Positions 13,441 through 16,611 of a DNA stretch of 16,611 nucleotides are shown here, one piece after another. This DNA comes from JBKHXU01 sp046565865 (GTDB lineage Bacteria > Pseudomonadota > Gammaproteobacteria > Acidiferrobacterales > Sulfurifustaceae), in NCBI GenBank assembly GCA_046565865.1, contig JBKHXU010000160.1, positions 1 to 16,611 of the forward strand. Direction: 5' to 3'. Every line of letters starts with the position of its first letter. Position 1 is the stretch's first letter. The translations under genes were made by a program, and so were the position numbers. Under the pieces are notes generated by a model. That model was given only the letters and a program-made list of their open reading frames with translations, made no database searches and was not told the DNA's origin.

Positions 13441-14523
13441 ATGCCTCCGCGAAAGAGTCCCGGTCCGAGCAAAAGAGGTAAGGTCAAGGAAAATACAAAG
13501 AGCGCCGCACACAACGCGGACGAGGCCGACGACGACGGCGTTCTCCCCGGTGGCGATACCGAGGACACCGAAAAGGACTCGGAGACCGAAACCGAAACCG
13601 AGGAAACCGCCGAGGTAAGCCGCGCGGACGAACCCGACGACGCCGAGCGCGCAGAGGCGCGCGGTACGCGCGACGAGGATGGCGCTTATTTTTCCCAAGC
13701 CGATGCCACCCGGCTGTATCTGAAAGAGATCGGCTTCTCGCCGCTGCTCACGGCGCAGGAAGAGGTGTTTTACGCGCGCAAATCGCAAAAGGGCGATGCC
13801 GCGGCGCGCAAGCGCATGATCGAGAGCAATCTGCGTTTAGTCGTGAAGATCGCGCGGCGTTATATGAATCGTGGGCTGGCGCTGCTCGATCTCATCGAAG
13901 AGGGGAATCTCGGCCTGATTCGCGCGGTCGAGAAATTCGACCCGGAACGCGGATTCCGTTTCTCCACCTACGCGACCTGGTGGATACGCCAAACCATCGA
14001 GCGCGGCATCATGAATCAGACGCGTACCATCCGCCTGCCGGTGCACGTGCTGAAAGAAATCAACATTTATCAGCGCGCGGCGCGCTACCTGTCGCAGAAA
14101 CTCGACCACGAGCCGACGCCGGAAGAGGTGGCGCAGCTTCTCGACAAGCCGATCGACGACGTAAAAGGCATGCTCGGTCTGAACGAGCGACTGGCGTCGG
14201 TGGACGCGCCGCTCGACGACGATCCCGATCGCTCGCTGCTCGACGCCATCGCCGACGAGCGCACGCTCGATCCGGAAAAGGCGCAGCAACGCGAAGACCT
14301 GCAAGGGCTGATCGAAAAATGGCTGAACGAGCTCAACGACAAGCAGCGCGAGGTGGTCGAGCGCCGCTTTGGTCTGAACGGGCGCGAGATTTCGACGCTG
14401 GAAGAGGTCGGCGCCGACATCGGCGTCACGCGCGAGCGCGTGCGCCAGATCCAGGTTGAGGCGCTGAAGCGTCTACGCGTGATTCTCGAAAAGGCCGGTT
14501 TTTCGGTCGACTCGTTGTTCTAG
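13441..14523 (+). CDS. rpoS: RNA polymerase sigma factor RpoS (sigma-S)
   Basis: RpoS directs RNA polymerase to stationary-phase and stress promoters. The 360-residue product has sigma-70 regions 1.2 (from about 85), 2 (NLRLVVKIARRYMNRGLALLDLIEEGNLGL to FSTYATWWIRQTIERGIMNQ), 3 (about 195-275) and 4 (DKQREVVERRFGLNG, VTRERVRQIQVEALKRL). Lack of the large RpoD-type insert, size, and position after nlpD mark it as RpoS rather than RpoD. Lys205-Glu206 occupy the place of the E. coli RssB-recognition pair Lys173-Glu174. The N-terminal 82 residues are longer than in E. coli and run from a basic start (about 1-20) to a strongly acidic, Thr/Glu-repetitive part (about 27-80). ATG 13441 has no good ribosome-binding site and is likely coupled to nlpD. 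Confidence 0.97.
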   Translation: MPPRKSPGPSKRGKVKENTKSAAHNADEADDDGVLPGGDTEDTEKDSETETETEETAEVSRADEPDDAERAEARGTRDEDGAYFSQADATRLYLKEIGFSPLLTAQEEVFYARKSQKGDAAARKRMIESNLRLVVKIARRYMNRGLALLDLIEEGNLGLIRAVEKFDPERGFRFSTYATWWIRQTIERGIMNQTRTIRLPVHVLKEINIYQRAARYLSQKLDHEPTPEEVAQLLDKPIDDVKGMLGLNERLASVDAPLDDDPDRSLLDAIADERTLDPEKAQQREDLQGLIEKWLNELNDKQREVVERRFGLNGREISTLEEVGADIGVTRERVRQIQVEALKRLRVILEKAGFSVDSLF

Positions 14524-14534
14524 ATTGCGGCGTC

Positions 14535-14554
14535 ATTCCCGCGCAAGCGGGAAT
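14535..14554. repeat. Palindromic dRS3-like hairpin between convergent genes
   Basis: ATTCCCGC-GCAA-GCGGGAAT: a perfect 8-bp stem with a GNRA-type loop. It fits the pattern ATTCCC-N8-GGGAAT of the Neisseria dRS3 repeat, and similar elements are widespread in Proteobacteria. It lies in the 45-nt gap between the rpoS stop and the end of the minus-strand gene, so it could act as a two-way transcript end, but neither side has a T-run. Confidence 0.75.
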
Positions 14555-14568
14555 TCAGAGTGTTACTG

Positions 14569-14949
14569 TCAGCCCACGTCGGACAGCATTAACAGCGCCG
14601 CCGCCACGTTCCGGCCTTCGCCCGCCAGTACGTTGTAGGTGCGGCATGCCGCGCCGGTATCCATCACCTCCAGGCCAATGGCCGCTTCCGCCAAGGCGCG
14701 CGTCAGGACCGCGGACGGAAATCGGAGTCGGTCGCCGGTGCCGAGCAGTACCACCTCGGGGCGGAGAGCGCACAGGAAATCGAAGTGCGCGGCGGTCAGG
14801 GCCGCGAAGTCCTGCGGCGGCCAATCCACGATTCGGTCGGGCAGCACGACAATGCTGCGTTCGGCGACGGTCTGGTTCACCGTAACGCGACCGGGGCCGT
14901 AGTGGCGGATACGATTCAGAGCGCCGGACGTGTCGAGCTGGATCTTCAT
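14569..14949 (-). CDS. Mth938/DUF498 domain protein
   Basis: A 126-residue protein of the Mth938-like (PF04430) family; the biochemical function is unknown to me. Family features: an N-terminal MKIQLDTSGALNRIRHYGPGRV, the middle LRPEVVLLGTGDRLRFPS and the end GLEVMDTGAACRTYNVLAGEG followed by AAALL. The start at 14949 (ATG) matches relatives that begin MK; the frame is open to 14982, adding 11 residues that look like leader sequence. It is convergent with rpoS and divergent from the aminotransferase gene; the 131-nt divergent gap holds the promoter elements listed for that gene. No clear ribosome-binding site was seen. Confidence 0.85.
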   Translation of the reverse strand: MKIQLDTSGALNRIRHYGPGRVTVNQTVAERSIVVLPDRIVDWPPQDFAALTAAHFDFLCALRPEVVLLGTGDRLRFPSAVLTRALAEAAIGLEVMDTGAACRTYNVLAGEGRNVAAALLMLSDVG

Positions 14950-14991
14950 GGGTAGCGGTTGTGCCAAGCGGACCGGAGGCAAGCAAAACGG

Positions 14992-15020
14992 TTCCAGCCT
15001 GCGCGACCAGACCCTATAAT
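14992..15020 (+). promoter_or_regulatory. Promoter P1 for the aminotransferase gene (perfect -10)
   Basis: TATAAT at 15015-15020 is a perfect sigma-70 -10 hexamer; TTCCAG (14992-14997) 17 nt upstream is a poor -35. The predicted transcript would begin near 15027, about 55 nt before the start codon. Confidence 0.55.
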
Positions 15021-15029
15021 GATAGAGTC

Positions 15030-15059
15030 TTGATCACGCCGCTAGGCGGTTACTATAAA
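15030..15059 (+). promoter_or_regulatory. Promoter P2 for the aminotransferase gene
   Basis: TTGATC (15030-15035), 18 nt, TATAAA (15054-15059). The predicted start is about 15066, leaving a leader of roughly 15 nt. A 4-bp hairpin with TTCG loop (15060-15071) lies just before the start codon, and no clear Shine-Dalgarno is present. Confidence 0.4.
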
Positions 15060-15080
15060 GGCCTTCGGGCCGCGCTCACA

Positions 15081-16280
15081 ATGGACGAATTTCCCCGCAT
15101 ACAACGGCTTCCGCCGTACGTCTTTAACATCGTCAACGAGCTGAAGGCGCAGGCGCGTCGGCGCGGTGAAGACATCATCGACTTCGGCATGGGCAACCCC
15201 GACGGCGCCACGCCGCCGCACATCGTGGAAAAAATGTGCGAGGCGGCGCAGCGTCCAGACACCCAGCGTTACTCGGTGTCGCGCGGTATCCCGCGTCTGC
15301 GGCGCGCGATCTGCAATTGGTACAAGCAGCGCTACGACGTCGATTTGGATTTCGACCACGAGGCGATCGTCACCATCGGTTCGAAAGAAGGGCTGGCGCA
15401 TCTCGCGCTCGCCACGGTGGACAAGGGTGACGCCGTATTGGTGCCGAACCCGGCATACCCCATCCATACCTATGGCTTCGTCATCGCCGGCGCCGACATC
15501 CGTCACGTGCCATTGGTGCCGGGCGTGGATTTTTTTGCCGAGCTGGAAAAGGCGATTCTGACAACGTGGCCGAAGCCGAAGATGCTGGTGCTGAACTTTC
15601 CGGCCAATCCGACGGCGCAGTGCGTTGAGCTGTCGTTTTTCGAAAAGGTCATCGCCATCGCGCGCGAGCACGGCATCTACGTGATCCACGATCTCGCCTA
15701 CGCCGATATCGTGTTCGACGGCTACGTCGCGCCGTCGATACTGCAAGTGCCCGGCGCGAAGGACATCGCGGTCGAATTCTTTACGCTGTCGAAGAGCTAC
15801 AACATGCCCGGTTGGCGCGTCGGCTTCATGTGTGGCAACTCAAAGCTCGTCTACGCCCTCGCGCGCCTCAAATCTTACTTCGACTACGGCATGTACACGC
15901 CGATCCAAGTGGCGGCGATTCGCGCGCTTGAAGGCCCACAGGATTGCTTGACCGAGATTCGCGAGACGTATCAGAAGCGTCGCGACGTGCTGTGCAACGG
16001 TCTGTTTTCGTCGGGCTGGCTGGTGGACAAACCGCAAGCGACCATGTTCGTGTGGGCGCGCATCCCCGAGCCGTATCGCGCCATGGGCTCGCTCGATTTT
16101 TCCAAAAAGTTGCTGCAAGACGCCAAGGTCGCGGTGTCGCCCGGCATCGGCTTCGGTCAGTACGGCGACGAGTACGTACGTTTTAGTCTCATCGAAAACG
16201 AACACCGCACGCGCCAGGCGATCCGGTCGTTGCGCGAGATGTTCCGGCGCGATCGGCTATTGAGCGAGAAGCGCGCGTGA
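15081..16280 (+). CDS. alaC: AlaC-type PLP-dependent aminotransferase
   Basis: A fold-type I aminotransferase of 399 residues (E. coli AlaC 412), which in E. coli makes alanine from pyruvate with glutamate as donor. The sequence follows AlaC closely: RIQRLPPYVFNIVNELK, RRRGEDIIDFGMGNPDGATP, SRGIPRLRRAI, VTIGSKEGLAHL, LNFPANPTAQCVELSFFEKV, then HDLAYADI with Asp204 for the PLP ring nitrogen, FFTLSKSYNMPGW with the Schiff-base Lys238, and YVRFSLIENEHR with the substrate-carboxylate Arg. ATG 15081 was chosen because similarity starts there; the frame is open to 14961 but this would run through the promoter region. hom overlaps its stop by 4 nt, so they form an operon; this setting would also allow a role around aspartate-family amino acids. 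Confidence 0.93.
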   Translation: MDEFPRIQRLPPYVFNIVNELKAQARRRGEDIIDFGMGNPDGATPPHIVEKMCEAAQRPDTQRYSVSRGIPRLRRAICNWYKQRYDVDLDFDHEAIVTIGSKEGLAHLALATVDKGDAVLVPNPAYPIHTYGFVIAGADIRHVPLVPGVDFFAELEKAILTTWPKPKMLVLNFPANPTAQCVELSFFEKVIAIAREHGIYVIHDLAYADIVFDGYVAPSILQVPGAKDIAVEFFTLSKSYNMPGWRVGFMCGNSKLVYALARLKSYFDYGMYTPIQVAAIRALEGPQDCLTEIRETYQKRRDVLCNGLFSSGWLVDKPQATMFVWARIPEPYRAMGSLDFSKKLLQDAKVAVSPGIGFGQYGDEYVRFSLIENEHRTRQAIRSLREMFRRDRLLSEKRA

Positions 16281-16611
16281 TCAAATCCCCCGCCGTGAAA
16301 TCATCCGCGACCCAGAACAAAATCGCGGAGGCCGCGACCGCGCCGGTGCGCATCGGCATCCTGGGTTTGGGCACCGTCGGCTGCGGCACGGTCAACGTAC
16401 TCGCGCGCAATCGCGAGGAGATCGCGCGCCGCGCCGGCCGGCGTATCGAGGTGGCGCAGGCAGCCGCGCGCGATCCGTCCAAAGCCCGTGCCTGTGCTAC
16501 GCAACACATCGCCATTCGTCGCGCCGAGGAAGTGGTGCGCGATTCCGATATCGAGATCGTGGTCGAGTTGATCGGCGGTTACGAGCCGGCGCGCACGCTG
16601 GTGCTCGACGC
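16277..16611 (+). CDS. hom: Homoserine dehydrogenase, N-terminal part (cut by window edge)
   Basis: Homoserine dehydrogenase reduces aspartate semialdehyde to homoserine with NAD(P)H on the way to threonine and methionine. About 111 codons are visible. The nucleotide-binding Rossmann motif VRIGILGLGTVGCGTVNVL (GLGTVG at residues 30-35) is followed by IEVAQAAARDPSKAR and EIVVELIGGYEPARTLVLD, a typical Hom N terminus; the substrate-binding and possible ACT domains lie beyond the window. GTG 16277 overlaps the alaC TGA (GTGA) and has GAGAAG at 16266-16271; it gives a 23-residue leader before the Rossmann strand. GTG 16295 is a possible alternative with a poor ribosome-binding site. thrC would be the expected next gene, which cannot be seen. 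Confidence 0.93.
   Translation, partial: MIKSPAVKSSATQNKIAEAATAPVRIGILGLGTVGCGTVNVLARNREEIARRAGRRIEVAQAAARDPSKARACATQHIAIRRAEEVVRDSDIEIVVELIGGYEPARTLVLD

Noticed and set aside
1..16611. CRISPR arrays, insertion sequences, toxin-antitoxin or defence genes
   Set aside because: No regularly spaced repeats, transposase-like or defence-related protein was found; all substantial coding space is core metabolism and information processing.

Overview
The window is a GC-rich chromosomal segment of a gammaproteobacterium. The evidence is gene content and order: thrS-infC-rpmI-rplT-pheS-pheT-ihfA-merR-like-tRNA-Pro and surE-pcm-nlpD-rpoS are both classic gammaproteobacterial blocks, and the proteins read closest to Pseudomonas/Chromatiales-type sequences. 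The exact order cannot be fixed by eye; a sulfur-oxidiser or related environmental lineage is a guess. Nothing looks like a prophage, plasmid, CRISPR array or insertion sequence. This is mostly core genome.

Layout. 1-1824: 3' part of uvrB (start lies before the window). 2036-2959: an exported PstS/PBP-like substrate-binding protein with no transporter genes beside it. 3054-3128: tRNA-Val(GAC). 3223-10672: translation and nucleoid cluster, namely thrS, infC (starting at an AUC codon that overlaps the thrS end), rpmI, rplT, pheS, pheT, ihfA and a MerR-type regulator overlapping ihfA. 10748-10824: tRNA-Pro(GGG). 11076-14523: stationary-phase/stress block surE, pcm, nlpD, rpoS. 14569-14949 (minus): Mth938/DUF498 protein, convergent with rpoS. 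15081-16280: alaC-type aminotransferase, followed with a 4-nt overlap by the 5' end of hom (homoserine dehydrogenase), which runs off the window.

How the genes work together. The first cluster makes two aminoacyl-tRNA synthetases, initiation factor IF3, ribosomal proteins L35 and L20, and the alpha subunit of IHF, with tRNA genes at both ends. The second block couples damage repair and survival functions (SurE nucleotidase, Pcm protein repair, NlpD amidase activator) to the general stress sigma factor RpoS. The last block belongs to amino-acid metabolism (alanine and aspartate-family).

Most interesting observation. Two intergenic regions, rplT-pheS (about 6367-6474) and downstream of tRNA-Pro (about 10834-10943), hold copies of the same roughly 110-nt element, and a third truncated copy lies at about 10973-11010. 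Between copies the hairpin arms differ by paired, compensating changes (seven clean pair swaps plus one G-C to U-G), while loops (TCCA/TCCAT) and a 6-nt one-sided bulge (AAATCT) are unchanged. That pattern indicates a repeat family under selection for its folded structure. I do not recognise it as a named family.
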